A stretch of DNA of 64,000 nucleotides from Dyadobacter sp. SG02 (GTDB lineage: Bacteria; Bacteroidota; Bacteroidia; Cytophagales; Spirosomataceae): positions 787,913 to 851,912 of the forward strand of contig NZ_FNYL01000001.1 of assembly GCF_900109045.1 (NCBI RefSeq). The letters are read 5' to 3'. Positions 33,860 through 42,191 of the stretch are shown piece after piece. Every line of letters starts with the position of its first letter. The first letter of the stretch is position 1. A program made the position numbers and the translations under genes. A model generated the notes under the pieces. That model searched no databases, was not told the origin of the DNA, and saw only the letters and a program-made list of their open reading frames with translations.

Positions 33860-35089
33860 TTAACGAACGGCCAGCTCAGGAAGGACATTGACTACTTCCC
33901 AATCGAGCTGGCCGTTCGCTTTGTTGACGGTCCAGCTTTCTTCCAGCACACAGGTATCTTCCAGGTCGCGGTATTCGGCGACAAGCTGCTCATTCCGCAG
34001 CACCAGCTTCACGAAGCCATTATAGCCTAGCACACGGCCCTTGATTTCCTTTCGGATACGTGTGTCATAATAATCCACTTTATACAATTCCCCCGCATCA
34101 CACGGCCCGGTCTCCACCGGAAGCCCTCCGTGCCCGATACAGCGCCCGTAAGCCTGCGGCCCCTTGCCGTTCCGGTCGAACCGGTAGGCTACCATCCGGT
34201 GATCGTGGCCCCATATCCATACCACAGGCCTTTGCGCATCGCCCATGAGCTTTTGCAGCTGCTCGCCGGGCCGGGCATATTCCTCGCGGAACGCCGATAT
34301 ATAAGGATGGTGGCTTAAAAACATAATGCCGCGTGTATCGAGCGGGTCGCCCAGCTTTACTACATCGCGCAGCCAGGCCACCTGCTCTTTCCGTAAATGG
34401 CAATCCGGCGGCGAGAGGATCTCAAAAAACGGCCGCCCAACCGAAGTATAGCCGGTATCGATGCCGATAATGCGCCAATAATCGTTTTCAAGGCAGAAAA
34501 AACCGGCCTGCTGCGTCTTGCGCACGTCGCCTACCTGCGCGTACATGGCGGGAAGCAGGTGCTGGAAGAATGCATTGCCATTGGAATACATTTCATGGTT
34601 CCCTGAAAGCGCCAGGCTCCCGGAGGCACCATAATACCAGGAAGCGTAGGGCGCAGTAAAATTCTCCTCGACCTCTTTCGGTGTTCCCACAAAATAAATG
34701 TCCCCCATATGGACCGTGTAATCGGGCGCATGACGTGCCACCAGGTTGGCCACGGCATCGGACTCGGCCGTATCGCTCGCCCAATCGGAAAGCAATGCAA
34801 TGCTGATCTCATCACGGGATGCGATGGAAGATTGCAACGGATAAATGCCGGTGTCGTCGTTTCGCGGGTACGCCTGATATGGGTGGCGCGCGCCAAAGCG
34901 GCTGCGCAAGTAATGCCACGCAAAGCCTATGAGATTGGTTTTGAAAAACTCAGAAATGACGTTGGTGACCGACGATGTCTGCTTCACCCGCTTTTCGTAC
35001 AGTTCCAGCTGGGTTTTCGCGTGGTTCTCGGCTTCACTATGGCCGAGGTCGAGGTATTTTTGCGCGCGTTCTTCCGAAGTTCCGGGCAT
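33860..35089 (-). CDS. Calcineurin-like metallophosphoesterase
   Basis: 409 aa without an obvious signal peptide. The five metal/phosphate motifs are in order: SDWASD (Asp), HMGDIYFVG (Asp), SGNHEMYS (GNHE), FLSHHPYIS (His) and WIWGHDHRM (GHDH). An N-terminal region of about 90 residues (coiled-coil-like EAENHAKTQLELYEKRVKQ) precedes the catalytic domain, and about 80 residues of beta-rich sequence follow it. The family covers phosphatases, phosphodiesterases and nucleases; the substrate is not predictable here. No operon partner. Confidence 0.85.
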   Translation of the reverse strand: MPGTSEERAQKYLDLGHSEAENHAKTQLELYEKRVKQTSSVTNVISEFFKTNLIGFAWHYLRSRFGARHPYQAYPRNDDTGIYPLQSSIASRDEISIALLSDWASDTAESDAVANLVARHAPDYTVHMGDIYFVGTPKEVEENFTAPYASWYYGASGSLALSGNHEMYSNGNAFFQHLLPAMYAQVGDVRKTQQAGFFCLENDYWRIIGIDTGYTSVGRPFFEILSPPDCHLRKEQVAWLRDVVKLGDPLDTRGIMFLSHHPYISAFREEYARPGEQLQKLMGDAQRPVVWIWGHDHRMVAYRFDRNGKGPQAYGRCIGHGGLPVETGPCDAGELYKVDYYDTRIRKEIKGRVLGYNGFVKLVLRNEQLVAEYRDLEDTCVLEESWTVNKANGQLDWEVVNVLPELAVR

Positions 35090-35237
35090 AGCGGTCCTTT
35101 GCGTAAATGGGTGTGGATGGTAAATAAAAGAATAACCGGGTTAACCTCAACGATCATAGCAGGATTTTCTTGAAAGTCAGCCACTATACAATGTCACCGA
35201 TCAGCACATTACCATTAGTTAAATATTTGATTACCAT

Positions 35238-35269
35238 GTTGACAATCGCGTTTCATACCGTTACCTTTC
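35238..35269 (+). promoter_or_regulatory. Probable promoter of the DinB-family gene
   Basis: -33 GTTG (35238-35241) and -7 TACCTTTC (35262-35269, one mismatch) with 20 nt spacing. The start near 35276 supports the ATG at 35305 rather than upstream ATGs. Confidence 0.5.
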
Positions 35270-35304
35270 GCGAAAATAGATCAACCACCAAACACAAAAA
35301 TCGA

Positions 35305-35817
35305 ATGAAAAGAATCGCTATTATCTGTATGTTTTTACTCGCGGGCAAAGTTGCATCCGCACAAACCATGACTGCCAAATACGTTGCGGATTGGGAACGC
35401 GCCAAAACCTACACCAAGGAATACCTGGATGCTATGCCGGAAGACGGATATGCATTGAAACCTACCCCTGAGATCCGTTCGTTTGCAGCTCAAATGGACC
35501 ACCTCGGCGACGCGAATTACGCGTTCATTTCGGCAGCATCCGGCAAAGCGAAGCCCGGCGAATCGCTCGAAAAACGCGCCGACCAATCGAAAGCTGCCGT
35601 AACCAAAGGAGTAATGGAAAGCTACGATTTCGTGATCGCCGCATTGAAAGGCATGACCGACGCCGACCTCGGCAAAGATGTGAAAGTGTTCGGAATGGAT
35701 ATGAAAGCCGGTACCGCATTTGAGAAAGCTTTCGAGCACCAGACTCACCACCGCGGCCAGACGACCCCTTACATCCGCATGAAGGGTGCGACGCCTCCGA
35801 AAGAGAAGTTATTCTAA
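35305..35817 (+). CDS. Secreted DinB-family (four-helix metal-binding) protein
   Basis: 170 aa from the ATG at 35305. A signal peptide (MKRIAIICMFLLAGKVASAQ) is followed by a DinB/YfiT four-helix bundle: YVADWERAKTYTKEYLDAMPEDGYALKPTPEIRSFAAQMDHLGDANY and the second site EHQTHHRGQTTPYIRM. The triad of His residues (MDHLG and HQTHH) is the divalent-metal site of the family, members of which include thiol transferases and uncharacterised proteins. A signal peptide points to the periplasm. A strong bidirectional hairpin follows. Confidence 0.88.
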   Translation: MKRIAIICMFLLAGKVASAQTMTAKYVADWERAKTYTKEYLDAMPEDGYALKPTPEIRSFAAQMDHLGDANYAFISAASGKAKPGESLEKRADQSKAAVTKGVMESYDFVIAALKGMTDADLGKDVKVFGMDMKAGTAFEKAFEHQTHHRGQTTPYIRMKGATPPKEKLF

Positions 35818-35822
35818 AAACA

Positions 35823-35855
35823 AAACAGGGCCGGCTCATTCGAACCGGCCCTGTT
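35823..35855. terminator. Bidirectional terminator between DinB and glycosyltransferase genes
   Basis: AAACAGGGCCGG and CCGGCCCTGTTT, a perfect 12-bp stem with a 9-nt loop between convergent genes. Confidence 0.88.
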
Positions 35856-35860
35856 TGCTA

Positions 35861-36853
35861 TCAGCTTTGTCCCGACAGCTTGCTTTTCAGATTGTAGAGA
35901 TTCAAAGCGAAAAAGCTGTAAAACTTCATAAAAAACGGCGGGATGATGAAATCGCGGATCACCTCTTTTTTCCGCTCCGGTGAAGGTTCGGCCATCGAAA
36001 GGTATTTCACGGCATATTTGACCCTCGGCCAGTAAGTTTCGCCATATTCCCTCGAAAACAGCATTTTATAATAGTAGGTCGCGATATTCTTCGTAAGGCG
36101 ATCGTGGTATTTGTATTTCAGCTCCTTATCGATATTGGAATACATTTCGATGCGGTTGAAAAGAAAATCCTTTCCATAATGGTTATCCGCAAAGCTCGCG
36201 CCTCCTCTTTGCTTCCGGTACACCGACATCACTTCATCGATATATCCGATCGGCCCGCGGGTCGCGAGCATGATATTACGGGGAATATCGCCGCTGGTCG
36301 ACAGGTTCGTCCATTCCGGGTCCGGGTTTTGGGCAAAATCCTCCGTCCGGAACATCAGGCTCGACGTCGCGATAAAGCAAAGCTCATCCTCCCCAATGAG
36401 GTCGTCGACCGTAAATTCCTTCTTGTTAATCCAGTTGACCAGGTGCGGCGGGGCTGCATTGTCATCGTAAATCACCCATGCATTGTGGAAAGAAGCCGAG
36501 TAATGCGGATTGGCGTCCATCATCTCGACCTGTTTTTGCAATTTGTCCGGAACCAGCAGATAATCGTCGCCGTCGAACTGAGCGATATATTCGCCCTTTG
36601 CCGCGGCAAAGGTGGCCAATGCATTAAACTTCCCATTCTGGCCCATGTTTTTCGGGTGTAACAAAAGCCTGATTTTATCGGGAAAACGCTGCTGGTATTC
36701 GGTTAATATCGCCCGGGTGTTGTCTTTGGAAAAATCATCTCCCACAATGATCTCGAAATCAAATGTAGTCTGCTGCATCAGAATCGAATCCAGCATTTTC
36801 GCTACAAATTTTTCGTGGTTGTAGGTGACTACACACACGCTCACTTTTATCAT
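35861..36853 (-). CDS. Family 2 glycosyltransferase
   Basis: 330 aa from the ATG at 36853; a GTG at 36859 begins the longer frame. The N-terminal GT-A domain shows VSVCVVTYNHEKFVAKMLDSIL, FEIIVGDDFSKDNTR (nucleotide-sugar Asp) and IAQFDGDDYLL (the DxD metal motif). No transmembrane helix is convincing. It probably adds one sugar to a surface glycan or lipid-linked saccharide. It is separated from the polysaccharide cluster at 40-51 kb by unrelated genes. Confidence 0.88.
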   Translation of the reverse strand: MIKVSVCVVTYNHEKFVAKMLDSILMQQTTFDFEIIVGDDFSKDNTRAILTEYQQRFPDKIRLLLHPKNMGQNGKFNALATFAAAKGEYIAQFDGDDYLLVPDKLQKQVEMMDANPHYSASFHNAWVIYDDNAAPPHLVNWINKKEFTVDDLIGEDELCFIATSSLMFRTEDFAQNPDPEWTNLSTSGDIPRNIMLATRGPIGYIDEVMSVYRKQRGGASFADNHYGKDFLFNRIEMYSNIDKELKYKYHDRLTKNIATYYYKMLFSREYGETYWPRVKYAVKYLSMAEPSPERKKEVIRDFIIPPFFMKFYSFFALNLYNLKSKLSGQS

Positions 36854-37022
36854 AGTCACTATTTCATTGAATAAGCGGAGTCGCTCGTCACAAATTTAGC
36901 TGAATTCTCCTCAAAATCTCCGCGCCGCTAGTTTACGGTTCCTTTATGGCGAACTTCCGGGCACATAACCGCATTGCCTCAAAATAAATTCGGAGGGAAA
37001 TGAATCCGGCGGCACGATCGTT

Positions 37023-37030
37023 TAATTTTG
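37023..37030 (+). promoter_or_regulatory. -7 promoter box of pgeF
   Basis: TAATTTTG, full match to TAnnTTTG. It overlaps the first upstream alternative start (37028), so the ATG at 37058 is preferred. Confidence 0.5.
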
Positions 37031-37057
37031 GTATCGTTTTCCACAAATATCAGAAGA

Positions 37058-37828
37058 ATGCTTGCTTCCCCCATTACCGACAAACGCCCGCTATTCCGCA
37101 AACCACAGATATTTAACCAATTTCCCGAACTGGTTGCCGCCGAAAGCACACGCCACGGCGGCGTAAGCACCGGGCACTACGCTTCGCTGAACCTCGGCGG
37201 TTCGCAGGATACCGCCGAAAATATCATGCAAAACAACCTGTTATTTTTCGGAGCACTGGGAATCCCTTTCGAAAACGTCGCCAAAGCGCACCAGGTGCAT
37301 GGTACCGACATTGTAACCGTAACCGCGCCGGCCCGTTTCGAAGGTTTCGACGCATTGGTAACCAATGTGAGAGGCATTCAACTCGCGGTAACCGTCGCGG
37401 ATTGCACCCCGATCCTCATTTATGACCCCGTGACAGGTGCAGTGGCGGCCATTCACGCGGGATGGCGCGGTACCGTAGGCGGGATTGTTGAAAAGACGGT
37501 AGCCACCATGCATACCAATTATGGCACCAGACCCGAAGATTGTTTTGGATATGTAGGCACATGCATCGACGAGTGCAGTTTTGAAGTAGGTGAGGATGTG
37601 GCACAGCATTTCATCCCGACCTATAAACGCCTGGACGCCAGTTCCGGCAAGTTTTTCGTGGACCTGAAAGCCTCCAACCGCGACCAGCTCATCCGCAGCG
37701 GCGTGAAGCCCGGTAATGTCGAAATATCCCCGTACTCTACTGTCGTGCACAATGACGATTACTTTTCGCACCGCGCCGAAAAGGGCCTGACCGGGCGCCT
37801 GCTCGTGACGATAGGCCGCACCAGCTGA
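37058..37828 (+). CDS. pgeF: Peptidoglycan editing factor PgeF (multicopper-like/laccase-domain family)
   Basis: 256 aa from the ATG at 37058. YfiH/PgeF family: AESTRHGGVSTGHYASLNLGG, KAHQVHGTDIV, VTVADCTPILIYD (catalytic Cys and metal His/Cys region) and AAIHAGWRGTVGGIV, FGYVGTCIDECSFEVG. The three zinc or copper ligands and the catalytic Cys sit in these segments. E. coli PgeF removes mis-incorporated L-Ser from muropeptides; others of this family act as purine nucleoside phosphorylase-like enzymes or were called polyphenol oxidases. A hairpin follows the gene. Confidence 0.92.
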   Translation: MLASPITDKRPLFRKPQIFNQFPELVAAESTRHGGVSTGHYASLNLGGSQDTAENIMQNNLLFFGALGIPFENVAKAHQVHGTDIVTVTAPARFEGFDALVTNVRGIQLAVTVADCTPILIYDPVTGAVAAIHAGWRGTVGGIVEKTVATMHTNYGTRPEDCFGYVGTCIDECSFEVGEDVAQHFIPTYKRLDASSGKFFVDLKASNRDQLIRSGVKPGNVEISPYSTVVHNDDYFSHRAEKGLTGRLLVTIGRTS

Positions 37829-37841
37829 GCCATATAACGAC

Positions 37842-37873
37842 ACGACCAGCAACGGCATACCGCTGCTGGTCGT
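37842..37873. terminator. Hairpin after pgeF
   Basis: ACGACCAGC and GCTGGTCGT arms with inner CGG/CCG pairs separate pgeF (+) from the histone-like gene (-). The flanking T-run is weak. Confidence 0.65.
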
Positions 37874-37894
37874 ATTAATGTGTTTTCTTCTAAT

Positions 37895-38341
37895 TTATGC
37901 TTTCTCTGGTGCCGGTGCAGCCGCATCTGTTTTGGGAGCGGCAGGGGCTTTCTCGGCAGGCTTGGCAGGTGCCGCTTTCGGTGCGGCTGGCTTTGCAGCA
38001 GGTTTTGGAGCGCTCGCTTCTTTACCTACGGTCGGCTTCGCCGGAGTTGCCACAGGCGCTTTGGACGACGCCGCCGCTACCAGAGCCGCAACTTTTTCCT
38101 TCTTCTGCGCCTTAGTTTTCTTGCCTTCTTTCTTATCTTTTACTTTTTTCTCGGCGTTCTTGGCTTCCTTGGCTTTCTTTTTGAGGGTTTCCTTTTCAAA
38201 CTTGGCTACTTTCTTTGCCAGTTTGGCGGCCGCTTTCTCAATCGATTTCTTTATTTTTTTCGAGCCGGCAGAAACTGCTTCAATCTTTCCGGTAAGCGTC
38301 TCAGCAATCTCTGTCGATAACTTCTTGGTAGCGGATTTCAT
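37895..38341 (-). CDS. Histone H1-like lysine/alanine/proline-rich protein
   Basis: 148 aa from the ATG at 38341. The first 80 residues are lysine-rich with long helical, coiled-coil-like stretches (SKKIKKSIEKAAAKLAKKVAKFEKETLKKKAKEAK), then an alanine/proline/lysine tail with repeated KPAAP-type units (AAPKAAPAKPAEKAPAAPK). This is the composition of eukaryotic H1 C-terminal tails and of Chlamydia Hc1-like or Cytophagales histone-like proteins, which bind DNA by charge. Nucleoid association is an inference. There is no folded domain signature. The gene has a REP-like palindrome upstream. Confidence 0.75.
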   Translation of the reverse strand: MKSATKKLSTEIAETLTGKIEAVSAGSKKIKKSIEKAAAKLAKKVAKFEKETLKKKAKEAKNAEKKVKDKKEGKKTKAQKKEKVAALVAAASSKAPVATPAKPTVGKEASAPKPAAKPAAPKAAPAKPAEKAPAAPKTDAAAPAPEKA

Positions 38342-38412
38342 AAATCTGATATTAAGAATTTCTTTAATGATACATGGAGCACAGCCCGAAACGGAGCTGT
38401 AACGCGTCAAAA

Positions 38413-38426
38413 TTGCCGTCAGGCAA
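38413..38426. repeat. REP-like palindrome upstream of the histone-like gene
   Basis: TTGCC-GTCA-GGCAA, like the copy at 153-166 with the outer pair changed on both arms, a compensatory change. Confidence 0.45.
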
Positions 38427-38480
38427 TAACCTACAAATACCCATTATTAATTTATAAATCGCAAATTTTCCGTATTATTT

Positions 38481-39011
38481 TTATGTTATTTTTTTCTTTA
38501 CAAAATCCCATAAGACGATTCCCGCCGACACCGATACGTTGAAAGAATGCTTCGTTCCGAACTGCGGAATTTCGAGGCAACCGTCGGATTCCGCAATCGC
38601 TTCGTCACTCACACCTTCCACCTCATTACCAAATACAAACGCATAAGGGACCTCCGGGTCGGGTTCGAAGTTTTGCAACAGCACACTCCCCTCGGCCTGC
38701 TCTACGCACCATACTTTGTAACCTTCCGATTTCAATATTTTAACGGCTTCTGCCGCACCAGGGCATTTCTCCCATGCTACCGACATTTCGGCCCCGAGGG
38801 CGCTGCGCGTGATCTCGCGGTGCGGGGGCGCCTGCGTGTAGCCGCAAAGCAGTATTTTCTCCGCCCGTAGCGCATCGGCCGTCCGGAAGAACGAACCGAT
38901 GTTGTTCAGGCTCCTGATATTGTCCAGCACGATCACGAACGGAAACTTTTCCGATTCCTTAAACGCTTCGACCGACAGGCGGTCCATTTCATCTACACTC
39001 AGCTTGCGCAT
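38481..39011 (-). CDS. TrmH/SpoU-family RNA 2'-O-methyltransferase
   Basis: 176 aa SPOUT-fold enzyme. Motif 1 NIRSLNNIGSFFRTADAL (Asn/Arg), motif 2 AFVFGNEVEGVSDE and motif 3 CLEIPQFGTKHSFNVSVSAGIVLWDF are complete. It methylates ribose 2'-OH in tRNA or rRNA using SAM; the short length, with no N-terminal L30e-type substrate-binding extension, fits a tRNA methyltransferase (TrmH- or TrmL-like). Target position not predictable. A terminator separates it from the response regulator gene. Confidence 0.92.
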   Translation of the reverse strand: MRKLSVDEMDRLSVEAFKESEKFPFVIVLDNIRSLNNIGSFFRTADALRAEKILLCGYTQAPPHREITRSALGAEMSVAWEKCPGAAEAVKILKSEGYKVWCVEQAEGSVLLQNFEPDPEVPYAFVFGNEVEGVSDEAIAESDGCLEIPQFGTKHSFNVSVSAGIVLWDFVKKKIT

Positions 39012-39036
39012 GAATTTTACTCGATTGATTTCATAA

Positions 39037-39070
39037 AAAAAGGTTTCTGCACCTCGTACAGAAACCTTTT
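39037..39070. terminator. Hairpin between response regulator and TrmH-like genes
   Basis: AAAAGGTTTCTG and CAGAAACCTTTT arms around a 9-nt loop, with poly-A/T flanks. It terminates the upstream minus-strand response regulator gene. Confidence 0.85.
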
Positions 39071-39088
39071 CGGTATGGTAAGAACAAA

Positions 39089-39709
39089 TTACTTGATCTT
39101 GGTGATCAGCTCTACGATGTTCTTAACGCCCAGCTTTTCGAAAATGCGGGCTTTGTAAGTACTTACGGTAGAGAGCTGCAAGTTCAGCTTTTCTGCAATT
39201 TTTGCGGTTCCAAGGCCCTCCTTCAAAAGGTTCATCACATCGGTTTCACGCGGCGACAGGCTCACGATCGGGTCCGGCATGTATTCCTTCGGATTGATGA
39301 GACGATTGATATTCATTTGCTGCATATCTTCGCTCATGTATTTCTTGTTGTTCAGAACGCTCATAACGGCGGTTTTGAACTCTTCTTCCGGCGCGTCTTT
39401 CGACAGATAACCGTCGGCTCCCGCTTGGAGGTACATCAAGCCGTAAAGTTGCTCGTCATAGCTCGAAAACATGAGGATCCTGATACCGGGCGACTTGGTA
39501 CGAATGGTTTCCACCATCTTCGTAGTATTACCACCAGGAATATTAATATCCAGGATCAGGAGGTCATAAGCTTTGGTCTCGATTTCCTGAAGAATTTTAT
39601 CAAAATCGTCAACGTCCGAAATGGTTGAATCCGGAATTAGTGATTTGAGGAGGTGTTTGGTACCGATTCTTACCACAGCGTGGTCTTCGGCGATCAGTAT
39701 GTGTTTCAT
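39089..39709 (-). CDS. NarL/LuxR-family response regulator (orphan)
   Basis: 206 aa. Receiver domain with Glu8-Asp9 pocket (LIAEDHAVVR), phospho-acceptor Asp in LLILDINIPGGN, Ser in MFSSYDEQ, and Lys in YLSKDAPEEE. The C-terminal LuxR helix-turn-helix is LSPRETDVMNLLKEGLGTAKIAEKLNLQLSTVSTYKARIFEKLGV. No kinase is next to it. Homologues of this receiver type in Bacteroidota pair with hybrid or soluble kinases elsewhere. A full -7 box lies about 155 nt upstream. Confidence 0.93.
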   Translation of the reverse strand: MKHILIAEDHAVVRIGTKHLLKSLIPDSTISDVDDFDKILQEIETKAYDLLILDINIPGGNTTKMVETIRTKSPGIRILMFSSYDEQLYGLMYLQAGADGYLSKDAPEEEFKTAVMSVLNNKKYMSEDMQQMNINRLINPKEYMPDPIVSLSPRETDVMNLLKEGLGTAKIAEKLNLQLSTVSTYKARIFEKLGVKNIVELITKIK

Positions 39710-39819
39710 GGATGGGTTGGGTCCAATGGATGTAAAAAACTACTGGTGTCAAATTAATCCGGCCAATCAATTTCCAGCCTGATGATTGCCCTTAAACTGA
39801 AAATCCTGATTACCAACCA

Positions 39820-39870
39820 GTACAATTTTGTACATTCAGATTGAACTGATTTGATGAATTAACAAAAATA
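39820..39870 (-). promoter_or_regulatory. Promoter box and leader palindrome of the LuxR-type regulator
   Basis: TATTTTTG (39863-39870, minus strand) is a full TAnnTTTG match and gives a start near 39857. The 14-bp palindrome GTACAATTTTGTAC (39820-39833) lies in the leader and could be an operator, perhaps for autoregulation. Confidence 0.35.
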
Positions 39871-39970
39871 GTAATCAGCATTGTATTAAACATAAAAAAT
39901 ATCAAATTAGTATATCAATTATTTATCAAAATCCTTGATCTGAGCACATTTAACATACATCCTATAACTT

Positions 39971-40963
39971 TTGGGATCGATCAGTAATAATTTTACACAC
40001 ACTTCTCTACGCTCCTGGACCTATCACGACAGCCTCGTGGATGTATTTTCGATGCGGGAAGCACCATTTCCTTCTACCGTTCCCTGGCTGTTTTACCGCA
40101 GGGAACAACTGGCAATTCAGACTTCTGACCTAATTTATTCATTTATTCTTACTTCCAAAGGTTCCGGTGATATTTTGGCGGTATTTCACTGCGTACCAGG
40201 CCCTAATGGATGGATTTCACCGCCTTTGGCACCATTTGGAGGCATTATGCCGGTGGGAAATTGTCACTCACACCAACTCACTTTCCTCCTCGACTGCATC
40301 CGGGAATGGGTTGCCGACATGGGAGGAAATATGCTCACGGTTAAAACGGCGCCTTCCTGTTACGACCCACACGCATACGAAATTTGCCATCGTGCCTGCC
40401 TCTCAGCCGGTTTCTTACCCAATCATACCTATTCTAATCATTATATTCCTATTGCCAGCCAGTGTTTTGACCGGATTATTGAGCCAGCGGAGCGACGCAG
40501 GTTAGCCAAAGGCAAAGTAAGGGGGTTGCGAGTGACAATGTATCGTGGTATTTCCGACAAGCTGGCAGAAGGTTTTCTGCACCGGTGTTACAATGTACGA
40601 GGATACAAGTTCCCTGCTCCGCCGGATCAATTAGCCCGTTTTATAACCGCTTCCCCTGAAAATTACCTGGTTTTTACAAACTGGCTCGAAGATGAGCCGG
40701 TTGCAATGGCGATTATGGTGCGGGTAAGCGACGGTATTCTCTACCACTTTATGTCCGGGTATTTGCCCGAATATCGTGCATTGAGCCCCGCCCTAATGCT
40801 TTTTGAGGCTGCTTTTGAATATTGTCGGAAAGAAAAGATATCCGTTCTGGACCTGGGCATTTCTATCGATCACCTCGGCAACCCGAAGCCGTCGCTAAGT
40901 CGGTTTAAGGCCAACATTGGTGGGCTGGAATGCAAGAAGGTCGTTTACCAGGCCCAGTTCTGA
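39971..40963 (+). CDS. FemAB/GNAT-like acyltransferase, probably for surface glycan or lipid modification
   Basis: 330 aa if the TTG at 39971 is used, 303 aa from the ATG at 40052 (MREAPFPSTVPW). The C-terminal half has the tandem GNAT-like features of FemAB and BioF2/peptidoglycan-bridge acyltransferases: LVFTNWLEDEPVAMAIMVRVSDGILYHFMSGYLPEYRALSPALMLFEAAFEYCRKE and GISIDHLGNPKPSLSRFKANIGG (a FK..GG ending typical of the fold). The upstream start is doubtful because a promoter-like TATAACTTTTG overlaps it. It borders a polysaccharide gene region on the far side of WecB, so modifying surface glycans is a guess. Confidence 0.65.
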   Translation: MGSISNNFTHTSLRSWTYHDSLVDVFSMREAPFPSTVPWLFYRREQLAIQTSDLIYSFILTSKGSGDILAVFHCVPGPNGWISPPLAPFGGIMPVGNCHSHQLTFLLDCIREWVADMGGNMLTVKTAPSCYDPHAYEICHRACLSAGFLPNHTYSNHYIPIASQCFDRIIEPAERRRLAKGKVRGLRVTMYRGISDKLAEGFLHRCYNVRGYKFPAPPDQLARFITASPENYLVFTNWLEDEPVAMAIMVRVSDGILYHFMSGYLPEYRALSPALMLFEAAFEYCRKEKISVLDLGISIDHLGNPKPSLSRFKANIGGLECKKVVYQAQF

Positions 40964-41014
40964 TTTATATTCCGGAACAATTGCCATCGCGGTAGAATAC
41001 GCTCGAAGCGTGTG

Positions 41015-42121
41015 TCATCTATCCTGCGAATCAATGTATTTTTCTCTCAAAATATTCACAATGCGCTGCGCCGTATTTCCGTCCCAAAGCGGGGGAATTG
41101 TTTGCTTTTTGGAATCCCGTGCAAGTATTTTTCCAATGGTATCCCAAACCTTTTGTGCATTAAAATCGGGCAACAGATAATTGGTGCCGTACCCGACGGT
41201 TACCGGCCGCTCGGTGTTGTTTCTTAATGTAATGCAGTGAATCCCGAGAAAGGTAGTCTCTTCCTGCACGCCTCCGGAATCGGTGATAACGACGGTGGAA
41301 TGCCGCATTAAACTTAAAAATTCAATGTATCCCTGCGGCGGGAGTATTTTTACATTCGTCCATTTCTGCAAATCCAACCCAAAGTCAGCCATGTTCCTAG
41401 CGGTACGCGGATGCACGACAAAAACGATCATCCATCGCATTGCGAGCATTTCCAACATCTCGGCAATCTTTCTCAATCCATCTTCATGATCCACATTACC
41501 CGGCCGATGCATAGTGATGAGCAAGTAGGGCTCACTGCCAATCCCCAATTGCCTGGAAAGAGACATGTCCTCGATCCGGTCGCGAAAACGCACCAGCGAA
41601 TCGATCATCACATTACCCACCAGGTGAATGCGGCCCGGATCGATGTTTTCACGGAGCAAATTATCCATTCCCGCCTGCTCGGTTACAAATAGCTGGTCCG
41701 AGAGTGCATCGGTCAATATCCGGTTCATCTCCTCGGGCATCGTGCGGTCGCGGCTGCGCAGGCCCGCCTCTACGTGTACGAGCGGAATGCGCATCTGCGC
41801 GGCAACAAGCGCACACGCGAGCGTAGAGGTTACGTCACCTACGACCAACACCAAATCCGGCATTTCCACCCGCATCACCCTTTCAAATGCGCACATGATC
41901 TCGGCCGTCTGTACGGTAGGAGATCCCTGCCCGACGCCCAGAAAATGATCCGGATGCGGAATTCCGAGCTGTTCGAAAAAGACTCCGGACATCGCGAAGT
42001 CGTAATGCTGCCCGGTGTGGACGATCTGCGGGTGCATGTCGGGATATTGCATGAATGCGCGGTGCAACGGCGCGATTTTCACGAAGTTGGGCCTGGCGCC
42101 GGCCACTTGAAGGATCTTCAT
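41015..42121 (-). CDS. wecB: UDP-N-acetylglucosamine 2-epimerase (non-hydrolysing)
   Basis: 368 aa. Family segments: MKILQVAGARPNFVKIAPLHRAF, VHTGQHYD, VLVVGDVTSTLACALVAAQMRIPLVHVEAGLRSRDRTMPEEMNRILTDALSDQLF, TMHRPGNVD, VVHPRTARNM and DSGGVQEET. Epimerises UDP-GlcNAc to UDP-ManNAc, providing the substrate for the dehydrogenase encoded at 46174-47439. Divergent from the flippase gene, with 70 nt between. It is convergent with the FemAB/GNAT-like gene. Confidence 0.95.
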   Translation of the reverse strand: MKILQVAGARPNFVKIAPLHRAFMQYPDMHPQIVHTGQHYDFAMSGVFFEQLGIPHPDHFLGVGQGSPTVQTAEIMCAFERVMRVEMPDLVLVVGDVTSTLACALVAAQMRIPLVHVEAGLRSRDRTMPEEMNRILTDALSDQLFVTEQAGMDNLLRENIDPGRIHLVGNVMIDSLVRFRDRIEDMSLSRQLGIGSEPYLLITMHRPGNVDHEDGLRKIAEMLEMLAMRWMIVFVVHPRTARNMADFGLDLQKWTNVKILPPQGYIEFLSLMRHSTVVITDSGGVQEETTFLGIHCITLRNNTERPVTVGYGTNYLLPDFNAQKVWDTIGKILARDSKKQTIPPLWDGNTAQRIVNILREKYIDSQDR

Positions 42122-42191
42122 AATCGTGGTATGTGTTAGGGTATCTGGCGCTTTTTCTCGTACTTCGTCTCTCTAATCAAGTGGTGCCTCA

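Noticed and set aside
36853..37057. Promoter of the glycosyltransferase at 35861-36853
   Set aside because: No TAnnTTTG match with suitable distance was found on the minus strand.
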